Assembly (NCBI GenBank): GCA_965263345.1
Contig: CBDHHC010000004.1
Coordinates: 372,001-436,000 of the forward strand
From: CBDHHC01 sp965263345
GTDB lineage: Bacteria > Pseudomonadota > Alphaproteobacteria > Rhizobiales > CBDHHC01
Direction of reading: 5' to 3'
DNA: 64,000 bases
A program made the position numbers and the translations under genes. How positions within the stretch are numbered: position 1 is the stretch's first letter; each line of letters opens with the position of its first letter. The notes beneath the pieces were generated by a model. That model did not search any database. It was given only the letters and a program-made list of their open reading frames with translations, and had not been told where the DNA came from. Shown here in pieces: positions 52,473 through 61,791 of the stretch.

Positions 52473-55400
52473 CATTAGAGCAAATCAAGAAAAATACAGA
52501 TCGCTATCAAAGCTTAGCATCACAATCTGATATATCTGCCTGGGTTGCTGCAAATGCTGGAACAGGAAAAACCTATGTTCTCGTCCAAAGAATTTTGAGG
52601 TTACTTTTATCTGGTGTAAAACCTGAACGTATCTTATGTGTTACATTTACCAAAGCTGCAGCTTCAGAAATGGAAAACCGGCTTTTTGATAAACTCGGCA
52701 ATTGGGCAACACTAAGTGATGATGAGCTTACTAAAGTACTTCACGGATTGCTCAATCATCACCCTTCTGATGATCACTTACTGGAAGCCCGGCGCCTTTT
52801 TGCCAGAGCTTTAGAAACCCCTGGTGGGTTAAAGGTTCATACGATACATGCTTTTTGTGAACGTTTGCTCAAACGATTTCCGCTTGAAGCAGGTATTACC
52901 CCTCATTTTAAGATATTAGACGATGAGGCAAAAAAGGAACTTACTTCTTCAGCAATTGATCAAGTTTTACAAATTGCTACGCAAGATGAAGATAGTGAAC
53001 TCGGGCAAGCTCTTATCTCTGTCATTGGCTATGCGGGGGAAGATCGATTTTATACTTTATTGAATAGTATTTTGCATCGTCCTCAATCTCTAAGTGATTC
53101 TCTTGATCGCGCTCGTTTGATTAACCCTGACAATATTTATAAGTCTTTGATTCAAGATCTTAGCAAGGCATTTGAGGTTGCTTCAGATGCTTCTATTGAT
53201 GCCCTACTAGCGAGTTCTCGAGACCTTTTGAGCCCCAATGAAATTGAGATGTCAATCTCAGCTTTGCTAGATGGTAAAAAGACAGATCAGGACATTGCGA
53301 ATGGTTTGCTTAAAGCTAAAGGGGAAACTGATGATGTTTCCTACTACACTCTTCTTTGTAAAATCTTTCTGACAACTGCCGGTGAACCACGCAGTGACAA
53401 GCGTTTTATTACAAAACAAATCCGCGAAGATCATCCCAATATTGTCAGCTTTTTAACAAAAGCCAGAGATCAAGTTCATGACCTCAACTTGATGATTGAA
53501 AAGGTAAAAATTGTACAAGCCAGTGCGGCTTTGATTGTTCTGGCTGATGCAATTATGGATATCTATGTCACTGCTAAGAATAATAGATCAGCCCTTGATT
53601 TTGATGACTTGATTATAAAATCCTCTCATCTGTTAAGTCGTTCTGATGCGGCTTCATGGGTTCTATACAAACTTGATGGGGGTATTGATCATATTCTTGT
53701 GGATGAAGCACAGGATACCAGTCCTGATGCCTGGTCTGTTATTGATTATCTTTCTAATGAGTTTTTTGCAGGTCTTGGAGCTCAAGAGACAGTACGAACT
53801 GTTTTTGCTGTGGGGGATGAAAAACAATCTATATATGGATTCCAAGGCGCGGAACCTAAAAAATTTGCTGAGATGGGCAAACTCTTTGAAGAAAAAGCTC
53901 GCATCGCAAATTTAGAATGGCACCGAATTCCTCTGACACTTTCATTTCGCTCTACAGGACCAGTTCTTAATGCTGTTGACTATGTTTTTTCTAAAGATCA
54001 GGCTTTAAAGGGACTTACAGCTGAGAACAATGAGATTCAACACCATGTATTTCGAGATGGGCAAGCAGGGCGCATTGAAATTTGGGAGCCAGAAGTTCCT
54101 GCCGAACAGACGCTTTTAGACCCTTGGGATGTTCAGACTGAGAAACAGACTGATACACCTATTGTCCGACTTGCTAATCGTATTGCAAACCAAATTAAGT
54201 CTTGGCTAGACTCTGGTGAAATTTTAGAGTCTCGGGGCACTCCTATACAACCTGGAGATATTATTATTCTGGTTCGAAAGCGTCATCCATTTGTGACCCC
54301 CATGATCCATGCTCTAAAGTCACGTAATATTCCGGCGGCTGGTGCTGATAGGATTAAGATTACTGAGCAACTGGCTGTTATGGATCTTGTTGCCCTTGGT
54401 GACTTTTTGCTTATGCCTGAGGACGATCTTTCTCTTGCTATTGTTTTGAAAAGTCCATTTTTTGATTTTAATGATGATGATTTATTTGCCATTGGACATG
54501 ATAGGAGAGCTTCTCTTTGGGAAGCTCTGACAAAGCGAACTGATCTTGATCCTCGTTATGAAGAGGCTGTTGTGACGATTAAACAATGGCTTGCTCGTGC
54601 TGATCTAGTTCCTCCTTATGAATTCTTTGCGGGTGTTCTTCTTACTCAAGAGAGGCGAGCTCGTATACTAAGTCGTTTAGGACCAGAAGCCGGAGATGCA
54701 GTAGATGAGTTTCTGAATATGGCTATTCAGTTTGATGATATGCATCCTCCTTCCTTACAAGGCTTTCTTTCCTGGGTTCGAGACTCTGAAATTGAGATTA
54801 AACGAGACATGGAGCAAGGTCGTAATGAAGTTCGTATTATGACAGTTCATGGTGCAAAAGGGCTTGAGGCTGAAATTGTCTTTATGCCAGATACATGTTC
54901 AAACAGTCGGGCTATGGACGGACAGAGCATTATTGAAATTGAACATGCAAATAAACACTCGCAGTTGATATGGGCTTTGCCTGGAGCAAAACAACATGAG
55001 GTCATTCATCAAACACGACAAGAGAGTAAAATTGCGGATCGAGAAGAGTATAACCGTTTGCTTTATGTCGCGATGACGCGTGCTCGAGATCGTCTTTATG
55101 TTGCTGGGTTTGAAAATAAAAAGGGGCGAGATCAAGGATGTTGGTATGATTTGATATATCAAGGCTTAGAAGGTCATCTAACTGAAAACCATGATTATGA
55201 TGGTCGTCCAATCTGGAGGTTGGAAACCAACCAGTCAACTCACCCTGACCGTTCTGATGATTATACAATTCGACAGGAAGACGCTTTAGCTACGCCAGAA
55301 TGGACTGCACGTCGCGCCCCAAATGAACCTGTTAAATCCATACCAATCTCCCCTTCTTCGATTGTTCCATTGCACGTTGAGGAGCATCAAGAGGTTGATA

Positions 55401-55990
55401 TGGGAGATCAAATCGCGATTTCTCCCTTACAACTAAGCCAAGGTAATCGTTTTTTACGTGGTCAGCTCACACATGCTTTGCTTGAGCATCTGCCAGAAAT
55501 TGAGGAAAAATATTGGGAAGATGCAGCTAGAAAACTTGTTCAAACACGTGGTATGGATGCCTCCCAGGCTTTGAAAGAAAGTATTATCCAGGAAACTATA
55601 GAAATACTTCGACATTCAGAGTTTGCACCTCTTTTTGGTCCCCAAAGCCAAGCTGAAGTTTCACTTGTCGCAAAAATACCTCCTTCAGAAACCGGAGGAC
55701 ACCCTCTTATGATTACAGGGCAAATTGACAGGTTGGTTGTTTTGGAACATGAAGTTTTAATTGTGGATTATAAAACAAATCGTCCTCCACCAAAAACTCC
55801 TGAAGATGTTGCAGAAACATACGTCATACAGCTTGTTGCTTATCGCAAAGCCGTTGGAGATATTATTCCTGGAAAACCAATAAGATGTGCTCTTTTATGG
55901 ACTGATGGTCCTGATTTAATGGAAATTTCATCACAAATGCTTGATTTAAAAGAAAGAGAACTTGTGAGCATTGGATGGCAGCAGACTTGA
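52469..55990 (+). CDS. addA: Double-strand break repair helicase-nuclease AddA
   Basis: This 1173-residue UvrD/RecB-like protein has Walker A AANAGTGKTYVL (about residues 25-36), FTKAAASEMENR, Walker B LVDEAQDTS, DEKQSIYGFQGA, the VRIMTVHGAKGLE motif V and the MTRARDRLYVAG motif VI. A C-terminal RecB-type nuclease closes the protein (GQIDRLVV, VDYKTNRPPP). The ATG at 52469 overlaps the addB stop by ATGA, a better start than the 52436 frame opening. It acts with AddB in recombinational repair. trxA follows after 90 bases. Confidence 0.96.
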   Translation: MTLEQIKKNTDRYQSLASQSDISAWVAANAGTGKTYVLVQRILRLLLSGVKPERILCVTFTKAAASEMENRLFDKLGNWATLSDDELTKVLHGLLNHHPSDDHLLEARRLFARALETPGGLKVHTIHAFCERLLKRFPLEAGITPHFKILDDEAKKELTSSAIDQVLQIATQDEDSELGQALISVIGYAGEDRFYTLLNSILHRPQSLSDSLDRARLINPDNIYKSLIQDLSKAFEVASDASIDALLASSRDLLSPNEIEMSISALLDGKKTDQDIANGLLKAKGETDDVSYYTLLCKIFLTTAGEPRSDKRFITKQIREDHPNIVSFLTKARDQVHDLNLMIEKVKIVQASAALIVLADAIMDIYVTAKNNRSALDFDDLIIKSSHLLSRSDAASWVLYKLDGGIDHILVDEAQDTSPDAWSVIDYLSNEFFAGLGAQETVRTVFAVGDEKQSIYGFQGAEPKKFAEMGKLFEEKARIANLEWHRIPLTLSFRSTGPVLNAVDYVFSKDQALKGLTAENNEIQHHVFRDGQAGRIEIWEPEVPAEQTLLDPWDVQTEKQTDTPIVRLANRIANQIKSWLDSGEILESRGTPIQPGDIIILVRKRHPFVTPMIHALKSRNIPAAGADRIKITEQLAVMDLVALGDFLLMPEDDLSLAIVLKSPFFDFNDDDLFAIGHDRRASLWEALTKRTDLDPRYEEAVVTIKQWLARADLVPPYEFFAGVLLTQERRARILSRLGPEAGDAVDEFLNMAIQFDDMHPPSLQGFLSWVRDSEIEIKRDMEQGRNEVRIMTVHGAKGLEAEIVFMPDTCSNSRAMDGQSIIEIEHANKHSQLIWALPGAKQHEVIHQTRQESKIADREEYNRLLYVAMTRARDRLYVAGFENKKGRDQGCWYDLIYQGLEGHLTENHDYDGRPIWRLETNQSTHPDRSDDYTIRQEDALATPEWTARRAPNEPVKSIPISPSSIVPLHVEEHQEVDMGDQIAISPLQLSQGNRFLRGQLTHALLEHLPEIEEKYWEDAARKLVQTRGMDASQALKESIIQETIEILRHSEFAPLFGPQSQAEVSLVAKIPPSETGGHPLMITGQIDRLVVLEHEVLIVDYKTNRPPPKTPEDVAETYVIQLVAYRKAVGDIIPGKPIRCALLWTDGPDLMEISSQMLDLKERELVSIGWQQT

Positions 55991-56079
55991 CGAATGCTTG
56001 AAGTGTTCTTACCTTCTCGTTAAAGTTTTAGCTGTGCTTTGAATAAAAAGCAATAAATATAAAGAAAGAGAGGTTCCTT

Positions 56080-56403
56080 ATGGCAACTTCAAAAGTTGAA
56101 GATGCAACGTTTGAGGAAGAAGTTCTTAAATCTTCTGAGCCTGTAGTTGTTGATTTTTGGGCAGAATGGTGTGGCCCATGTAAACAGATTGCTCCTGCTT
56201 TAGATGAAATCGCAACAGAAATGAGCGGAAAAGTTAAGATTGTTAAAATGAATGTTGAGGAAAATGAAGAGATCCCGATGAAATTTGGAATTCAAGCTCT
56301 TCCAACATTGTTACTTTTTAAAGATGGTCAAGTTGTAGAAACTATGAGAGGTTCTGCACCTAAAACAAATATCCAGAAATGGATTGAAGAAACTATTGCA
56401 TAA
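56080..56403 (+). CDS. trxA: Thioredoxin
   Basis: This 107-residue thioredoxin has the redox active site WCGPC in FWAEWCGPCKQIAPAL, the cis-Pro loop QALPTLLLFK and the FKDGQ motif, all intact. It is cytosolic and reduces disulfides through NADPH-dependent thioredoxin reductase. GAGAGG precedes the ATG. Placement after addA is conserved in Alphaproteobacteria. It ends at a strong terminator shared with the end of the convergent folC-like gene. Confidence 0.97.
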   Translation: MATSKVEDATFEEEVLKSSEPVVVDFWAEWCGPCKQIAPALDEIATEMSGKVKIVKMNVEENEEIPMKFGIQALPTLLLFKDGQVVETMRGSAPKTNIQKWIEETIA

Positions 56404-56434
56404 TTTTGACGATCTTTAAAATTTGATCTTGATT

Positions 56435-56470
56435 AAGGCCTGAGCAATATACTCAGGCCTTTTCGTTTTT
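56435..56470 (+). terminator. Rho-independent terminator of trxA
   Basis: AAGGCCTGAG (56435-56444) and CTCAGGCCTT (56452-56461) are perfectly complementary with a 7-base loop, followed by TTCGTTTTT. The right arm overlaps the stop codon of the convergent folC-like gene, so the structure may also act on the opposite strand. Confidence 0.85.
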
Positions 56471-57769
56471 ATGAGCCTGTAGTGTGTATGATGCTATATC
56501 TGTAGATCCACAAATTAAAATACGTACAAAACCGCCTGCAACAGAGCGACAAGTCTGTAAGGCTTCAGATAAACCTGCCTGTGGAGCCGAATTTAACCCA
56601 ACTTCCCTGGCAATCGAAGCTAACACTCCAGAAGAATATCCATAGTCATTTTCGGGGGTCTCAATAGTAGCAACAAACTCTACCAACCCATTAAAAGGCG
56701 CTAGAAACTCGGTAGCATCATCTTTTTGATCCATAGCGACTACCAAATGTAAGGGGCTTTGGAAGCGCTCTTCAAAGTCTGCCATTGTCTGTGCTAGAAC
56801 CATAGCGTCATCTGGACATGTTCCACTGTCTAACCATATCTCAGATCCGTGGTCGAGATATTCAAATAGCCTGCCATCCCCTAATTTTTGTAATTGAGCT
56901 GTGATATCCGCTTTTTGAATACCCGTTGCAAGTTCATGTTCTGACAATTCAATGTTTTCTAATTGTCTTGATATTGCGATTGCAATTCCCGCGTAGTTTA
57001 TTTGATGGGGGCCATATAGGCTTGGTAGGGGTAAATCCATTAAAGTTTCATTATCTTGATAGATAAGGCGCCCCTGTTGTTCGTGCACAATCCAGTCTTT
57101 GCCAGCTTCATATATTGGAGCTTTGAGTTCTGCTGCATAATTTTCGATAAGAACTGACACTTCGGAAGATTGATGTCCTAAAATACAAGGAACATTGGGG
57201 CTAATAATTCCACAATATTCCAGGGTGATTTCCGAAATTGAACCACTTAATTTGGTGGTTGGAGACAGGGAAACAGGTGTAATTACTGTCGCAGCTTTGT
57301 CATTAAGAATGTTAGTCGGGTCTAAAGCCCCACCAGCTCCAGCTGTTAATAATAAAAAATCAGCTGGATATTTAGAAAAAGCTAAAATGGCAGCTGCTGT
57401 GGTGAGTTCAAAAAACGTTGCAGGCGCATTATCATTTACCTCAATCACATGGGTTAAGCACTCAACAAGTTTTTCTTCTGAAATATTCTCTGACCTTTGC
57501 TGATCAGTAATATTGATCCGCTCATGAAAAGATCCGATATGCCTTGTTTTGTAGGTATGTACTGATTTTCCTGCACATTGTAATATTTCCTGCAAAAAGC
57601 TCAGGACATTCACTTTTCCATTCGTGCCAGAAAGATGGATAATTTGAGGGAGGTGTTCATGAGGATTATTAAGGGCCTCCATTAAATCCCACATTCGATG
57701 TAATGAAGGCTCTATTTTTTGAGTGTGAGTATCTTTCAATTGCGCCAGTAATGTTGAGCTATCAGCCAT
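56453..57769 (-). CDS. folC: FolC-like protein with degraded catalytic motifs (probable pseudoenzyme)
   Basis: This 438-residue frame sits at the conserved folC locus between trxA and accD and aligns along its length with bifunctional folylpolyglutamate/dihydrofolate synthase. The ATP-binding GTNGKGS reads GTNGKVN; TSPHL reads TRHIG; the metal-binding Glu of LE(V/T)GLGG is replaced (LTAGAGG). The (S/M)DH motif reads LSP, the EKAGI lysine is lost (EYCGI), and DGAHNP reads DSGTCP. Structural residues (FHERI, FFELTTAA, GPHQINYAG, ICGS) are kept and the frame is intact. It is therefore predicted to be inactive in ligation but to be retained. AAAGG at -12 supports the start. Confidence 0.85.
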   Translation of the reverse strand: MADSSTLLAQLKDTHTQKIEPSLHRMWDLMEALNNPHEHLPQIIHLSGTNGKVNVLSFLQEILQCAGKSVHTYKTRHIGSFHERINITDQQRSENISEEKLVECLTHVIEVNDNAPATFFELTTAAAILAFSKYPADFLLLTAGAGGALDPTNILNDKAATVITPVSLSPTTKLSGSISEITLEYCGIISPNVPCILGHQSSEVSVLIENYAAELKAPIYEAGKDWIVHEQQGRLIYQDNETLMDLPLPSLYGPHQINYAGIAIAISRQLENIELSEHELATGIQKADITAQLQKLGDGRLFEYLDHGSEIWLDSGTCPDDAMVLAQTMADFEERFQSPLHLVVAMDQKDDATEFLAPFNGLVEFVATIETPENDYGYSSGVLASIAREVGLNSAPQAGLSEALQTCRSVAGGFVRILICGSTDIASYTLQAHKNEKA

Positions 57770-57833
57770 TTAAGCGCCTTTCAGTCAGAGACCACATCTG
57801 ATGTAAATGAAAAATATATAAACCTATTAAGAT

Positions 57834-58898
57834 TTATTCAGCTGCAATATCTCTTGGCTGCTGATTATTATCCTGTTTCATAATATTTTTTTCATTTGAT
57901 TTTTTCGAAGACTTCTTCTGTTTTTTCTTCACTGCTGTAATATTGTCGATTGTTTCTTTATCGGCTTCTATTGAAACAGGAAGAGATGTTCCGTCTTGAT
58001 TTTGCCCTGAAGACTGATCGTTTTGTATGAGTTTTTCTCTCTTGATGATTGGTTCATGCATTAAGAGTTTACAAACTCTAATCAGGGTATCACGCATCTC
58101 ATGGCGGTGTACCACCATATCTACCATACCGTGCTCAAGGAGATATTCTGCGCGTTGGAAACCTTCAGGTAACTTTTCTCTAATTGTTTGCTCAATAACT
58201 CTTGGCCCAGCAAAACCAATTAATGCACCTGGTTCTGCAATGTGGATGTCCCCTAACATTGCATAAGAGGCTGTTACACCGCCTGTTGTTGGATGTGTTA
58301 AAACAACAATATAAGGTAAAGCAGCTTCACGTAAACGTTGTACAGCAACTGTTGTACGAGGCATTTGCATTAAGGATAAAATACCTTCCTGCATACGAGC
58401 TCCACCAGAAGCTGCAAACATTATAAAGGGTGAGCGAAGATCTAGTGCTGTTGTCATGCCCTTGATGATTGCTTCTCCAGCTGCCATTCCCAGTGATCCG
58501 CCCATAAAACTGAAATCTTGAACTGCAGCAACGACAGGCATGCCATCTAAGTTGCCAGATCCAACTAGTACAGCATCCTCTAGGTCTGTTTTGCTACGCG
58601 CATCTTTCAAACGGTCATTATACCGGCGCTCATCACGGAATTTTAATGGATCGTGCGGAACTTCTGGCAGTTCTATTTTTTCATATGCCCCATCATCAAA
58701 GAAGGCTGAGAACCTTGCTTGAGCATTCATTCGCATATGATAGCCAGATCCTGGCACGACAAACTGATTGGCCTCCAAATCCTTATGGAATACCATTTGC
58801 CCTGTTTCAGGACATTTTACCCATAGATTATCAGGCATTTCGCGTTTGCGTAGCATGCCTTGAATTTTGGGACGTACTAAATTGTTAATCCAGTTCAA
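57834..58898 (-). CDS. accD: Acetyl-CoA carboxylase carboxyltransferase subunit beta
   Basis: This 354-residue beta subunit catalyses carboxyl transfer to acetyl-CoA in the first step of fatty acid synthesis. The crotonase-like core is complete (DFSFMGGSLGMAAGEA, FAASGGARMQEGILSLMQM, TTGGVTASYAMLGD, RVIEQTIREKLPEGFQRAEYLLEHGMVDMVV). The N-terminal zinc ribbon of E. coli AccD is reduced to one cysteine (KCPETGQM...VPGSGYH), as in many Alphaproteobacteria. A Lys/Gln/Ser-rich tail of about 70 residues extends the C-terminus. The start is TTG, chosen because the protein then begins MNWINNLVRPKI, the family N-terminus. Confidence 0.96.
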   Translation of the reverse strand: MNWINNLVRPKIQGMLRKREMPDNLWVKCPETGQMVFHKDLEANQFVVPGSGYHMRMNAQARFSAFFDDGAYEKIELPEVPHDPLKFRDERRYNDRLKDARSKTDLEDAVLVGSGNLDGMPVVAAVQDFSFMGGSLGMAAGEAIIKGMTTALDLRSPFIMFAASGGARMQEGILSLMQMPRTTVAVQRLREAALPYIVVLTHPTTGGVTASYAMLGDIHIAEPGALIGFAGPRVIEQTIREKLPEGFQRAEYLLEHGMVDMVVHRHEMRDTLIRVCKLLMHEPIIKREKLIQNDQSSGQNQDGTSLPVSIEADKETIDNITAVKKKQKKSSKKSNEKNIMKQDNNQQPRDIAAE

Positions 58899-58997
58899 TC
58901 TAAAATACTCTTATATTTAATTGGTGGTCATACAATGTTCATTCATACTCTAATTTATGCTTTTTATACTAGTCTAAAATTAATATATTTATCAATC

Positions 58998-59834
58998 TTA
59001 GACTTTATTTAAGCCCTCAGAGAGTTTTTTAACTAAATTGGTTACTGCCAAAACAGTTTTATCTGTTGCCTTTTGATCTTCATCAAGGCTTTCAGCCAAT
59101 GCTGTTACTAATGCTGACCCTACAACTACTCCATCTGCACCATCTGATAGATTTCGGGCCTGTTCAGGCGTCTTAACCCCAAATCCAACTGCAACGGGTA
59201 AATCTGTATGTCTCTTAATTTCAGTGACATGCTTTTTTACAGCTTCTGGGTCTGGTGCTTTTGTACCTGTTATACCAGCAATTGATACATAATAAACAAA
59301 TCCAGTTGTATTTGATAGTACTTTTGGTAAACGTTGTGAATTTGTAGTTGGCGTAGCTAATCTTATGAAACTAATACCTTTTTTAACAGCAGGAAGGCAT
59401 AATTCACTATCTGTTTCGGGGGGAAGATCAACAATAATTAATCCATCAACACCTGCTTCATGAGCGTCTTCTACAAACTTCTCAACTGTATATTTGTATA
59501 TAGGATTATAATAGCCCATTAGAACTATTGGTGTTTTTTGGTTATGTTCACGGAATTTTCTTACCATTTCTAGTGTTTTTGGTAAATTTTGTCCTGCTTT
59601 CAAGGCTCTTTGACTGGAAAGCTGTATGGCAGGTCCATCAGCCATAGGATCTGAAAAAGGCATACCTAACTCAATGATATCACTACCAGATTCAGACAAC
59701 TGTTTTAGAATATCATAGGATGTTTGATAGTCCGGGTCTCCAGCTGTAATAAATGTAATTAAAGCCGATTTGTTGTTCGCTTTTAAATCATCAAAACATT
59801 TTTCGATGCGATTTTGGGAAATTTCAGTTGTCAT
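58998..59834 (-). CDS. trpA: Tryptophan synthase alpha subunit
   Basis: This 278-residue subunit cleaves indole-3-glycerol phosphate to indole. The catalytic Glu lies in IIELGMPFSDP and the catalytic Asp in SDPMADGPAIQ; the flexible loop and GFGVKTPEQAR phosphate-binding motif are present. The ATG at 59834 lies five bases past the trpB stop; the frame extends to 59900 inside trpB and those codons are not used. It forms the alpha2-beta2 complex with TrpB and is presumably cotranslated with it. Confidence 0.96.
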   Translation of the reverse strand: MTTEISQNRIEKCFDDLKANNKSALITFITAGDPDYQTSYDILKQLSESGSDIIELGMPFSDPMADGPAIQLSSQRALKAGQNLPKTLEMVRKFREHNQKTPIVLMGYYNPIYKYTVEKFVEDAHEAGVDGLIIVDLPPETDSELCLPAVKKGISFIRLATPTTNSQRLPKVLSNTTGFVYYVSIAGITGTKAPDPEAVKKHVTEIKRHTDLPVAVGFGVKTPEQARNLSDGADGVVVGSALVTALAESLDEDQKATDKTVLAVTNLVKKLSEGLNKV

Positions 59835-59839
59835 TGTTA

Positions 59840-61081
59840 TTAAATTTCCATTTCTAAATGTTCTGCTACAGCAAATATGTCTTTGTCGCCCCGACCACAT
59901 AAATTCATCACCATTATATGATCCTCTGGCAACGTTGGCGCTAGTTTTTTTACATAAGCCAAAGCATGGCTTGGTTCTAAGGCAGGAATTATGCCTTCAA
60001 CCTGGGTGCACATTTTGAAAGCATCTAACGCTTCCTGATCAGTTGCAGATACATAATTAACACGGCCAATATCCTTTAGCCACGAGTGTTCTGGGCCTAT
60101 TCCTGGATAGTCTAATCCGGCTGAGATCGAGTGTCCTTCCACTATCTGGCCATCCGCATCTTGCAGTAAATATGTTCTGTTACCGTGCAGAACACCAGGT
60201 TCACCTCCATTTAAAGATGCTGCATGCTCCTCGGTCTCAAGCCCTCTGCCAGCGGCTTCAACACCATATATTTTAACTGTTTCGTCATCAAGAAATGGAT
60301 GGAATAATCCAATAGCATTGGATCCTCCTCCAATACAGGCTACGAGCGAGTCTGGTAAGCGCCCTTCTTTTTCCTGCATTTGTTCACGAACTTCACTCCC
60401 AATTACTGATTGAAAGTCTCGTACCATTTCGGGATAAGGATGAGGCCCAGCTGCTGTCCCGATAATGTAAAAGGTTTCATCAACATTTGCGACCCAATCT
60501 CGCAAAGCTTCATTCATTGCATCTTTGAGGGTTCCAGCTCCAGATGTTACTGGCTTTATTTCAGCGCCTAAGAGTTTCATGCGAAAGACATTTGGTTTTT
60601 GTCTTTCGATGTCTGTTGCTCCCATGTAGACAACACATGGTAATCCAAAACGAGCCGCTACAGTCGCAACAGCAACACCATGTTGCCCAGCGCCTGTCTC
60701 GGCAATTATGCGTTTTTTCCCCATACGTTGCGCCAACTGGATCTGCCCTAAGCAATTATTCACTTTATGTGAGCCTGTATGGTTAAGTTCATCGCGTTTG
60801 AAGTAAATTTTAGCACCACCAAGATATTCAGTCAGCCGTTCTGCATAGTAAAGTGGGCTCGGGCGTCCAGCATAGTTTGTGAGAAGATTTGTTAACTCTG
60901 TTTGAAAACCAGGATCATTTTTTGCGTCTTTATAAGCTTGTTCAAGCTCTAAAATTAAGGGCATCAATGTTTCAGCAACGAAACGTCCTCCAAAAATCCC
61001 AAAGTGACCATGTTCATCTGGCCCTGATCTTAGACTATTGGGCTTATAATGCCCTTGTTCAGCTCCATAAGTCTCAGACAT
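59840..61081 (-). CDS. trpB: Tryptophan synthase beta subunit
   Basis: This 413-residue PLP enzyme condenses indole with serine. The PLP Lys is Lys106 in NHTGSHKVNNC, and the phosphate-binding CIGGGSNAIG motif and the ETGAGQHG loop are intact. The N-terminus has the usual 15-20 residue extension of alphaproteobacterial TrpB. It forms the trpF-trpB-trpA order with 52 bases between trpF and trpB. I saw no trp leader peptide or attenuator upstream. Confidence 0.97.
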   Translation of the reverse strand: MSETYGAEQGHYKPNSLRSGPDEHGHFGIFGGRFVAETLMPLILELEQAYKDAKNDPGFQTELTNLLTNYAGRPSPLYYAERLTEYLGGAKIYFKRDELNHTGSHKVNNCLGQIQLAQRMGKKRIIAETGAGQHGVAVATVAARFGLPCVVYMGATDIERQKPNVFRMKLLGAEIKPVTSGAGTLKDAMNEALRDWVANVDETFYIIGTAAGPHPYPEMVRDFQSVIGSEVREQMQEKEGRLPDSLVACIGGGSNAIGLFHPFLDDETVKIYGVEAAGRGLETEEHAASLNGGEPGVLHGNRTYLLQDADGQIVEGHSISAGLDYPGIGPEHSWLKDIGRVNYVSATDQEALDAFKMCTQVEGIIPALEPSHALAYVKKLAPTLPEDHIMVMNLCGRGDKDIFAVAEHLEMEI

Positions 61082-61133
61082 GTTTTATCTAAAATCCCTT
61101 TTTTATTACATTTTCTTGATTTAAGAAAATGTA

Positions 61134-61784
61134 TTACAGATTCAATGAGTTGATGGATGAAATGAATTTTTGGATCAATTCAGGATCTTTGATACCTGGA
61201 CTTTTTTCAACTCCAGAAGAGACATCAACTGCACTTGCCCCTGTTTGTTCTATCGCTTCTTGCACATTATCAGCATCCAAACCACCTGATAACATGAAAT
61301 TCATTTGTTGTTTTACAGCCTTAAGATATGTCCAGTCAAATGATAAACCATTCCCGCCTGGTAATGCATCTTTCATAGCAACCGGTTTGGCATCAAATAG
61401 AATGATATCAGCCAGACACTTATAGTCTACTGCAGTCATAGCATCATTCTCTGATGCAACCCCAATAGCTTTAATGATTGGTAGATCTGAGAGTTTCTTG
61501 ATCTCTTTTACACGTGATGGGGTTTCTTTACCATGCAACTGTATCCAATCTGGATTTACTATAGATATAATTTTCTGAATCTGTTCATCCGTTGGATTCA
61601 CGCATAATGCTACAGATTGTATTTTCTGACTTGAATGTTCTATAAGTCTCGCAGCTTTTTCCAGTTCAATATTTCTTGGACTTTTTGGGAAAAAAACAAG
61701 ACCATAAAAATCAGCGCCAGCTTTTATGGCAACATCAATATTCTGGATATCTGTTAAACCACATATCTTTGTTTTAACCTTCAT
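61134..61784 (-). CDS. trpF: Phosphoribosylanthranilate isomerase
   Basis: This 216-residue TIM-barrel enzyme performs the Amadori rearrangement in tryptophan synthesis. The catalytic Cys (TKICGLTD) and Asp (ILFDAK) are present, with FMLSGGLDADNV and AVDVSSGVEKSPGIKD at the C-terminal phosphate-binding end. It starts seven bases after the lapA-like stop, so these genes are likely cotranscribed. Confidence 0.96.
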   Translation of the reverse strand: MKVKTKICGLTDIQNIDVAIKAGADFYGLVFFPKSPRNIELEKAARLIEHSSQKIQSVALCVNPTDEQIQKIISIVNPDWIQLHGKETPSRVKEIKKLSDLPIIKAIGVASENDAMTAVDYKCLADIILFDAKPVAMKDALPGGNGLSFDWTYLKAVKQQMNFMLSGGLDADNVQEAIEQTGASAVDVSSGVEKSPGIKDPELIQKFISSINSLNL

Positions 61785-61791
61785 GGGTAAA

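Noticed and set aside
59835..59900. Long form of TrpA starting inside trpB
   Set aside because: The additional 22 residues (MWSGRQRHICC...) are trpB codons read in another frame; the family N-terminus fits the ATG at 59834.
61082..61133. trp attenuator between trpF and trpB
   Set aside because: The gap is only 52 bases, AT-rich, with no leader peptide containing tandem Trp codons.
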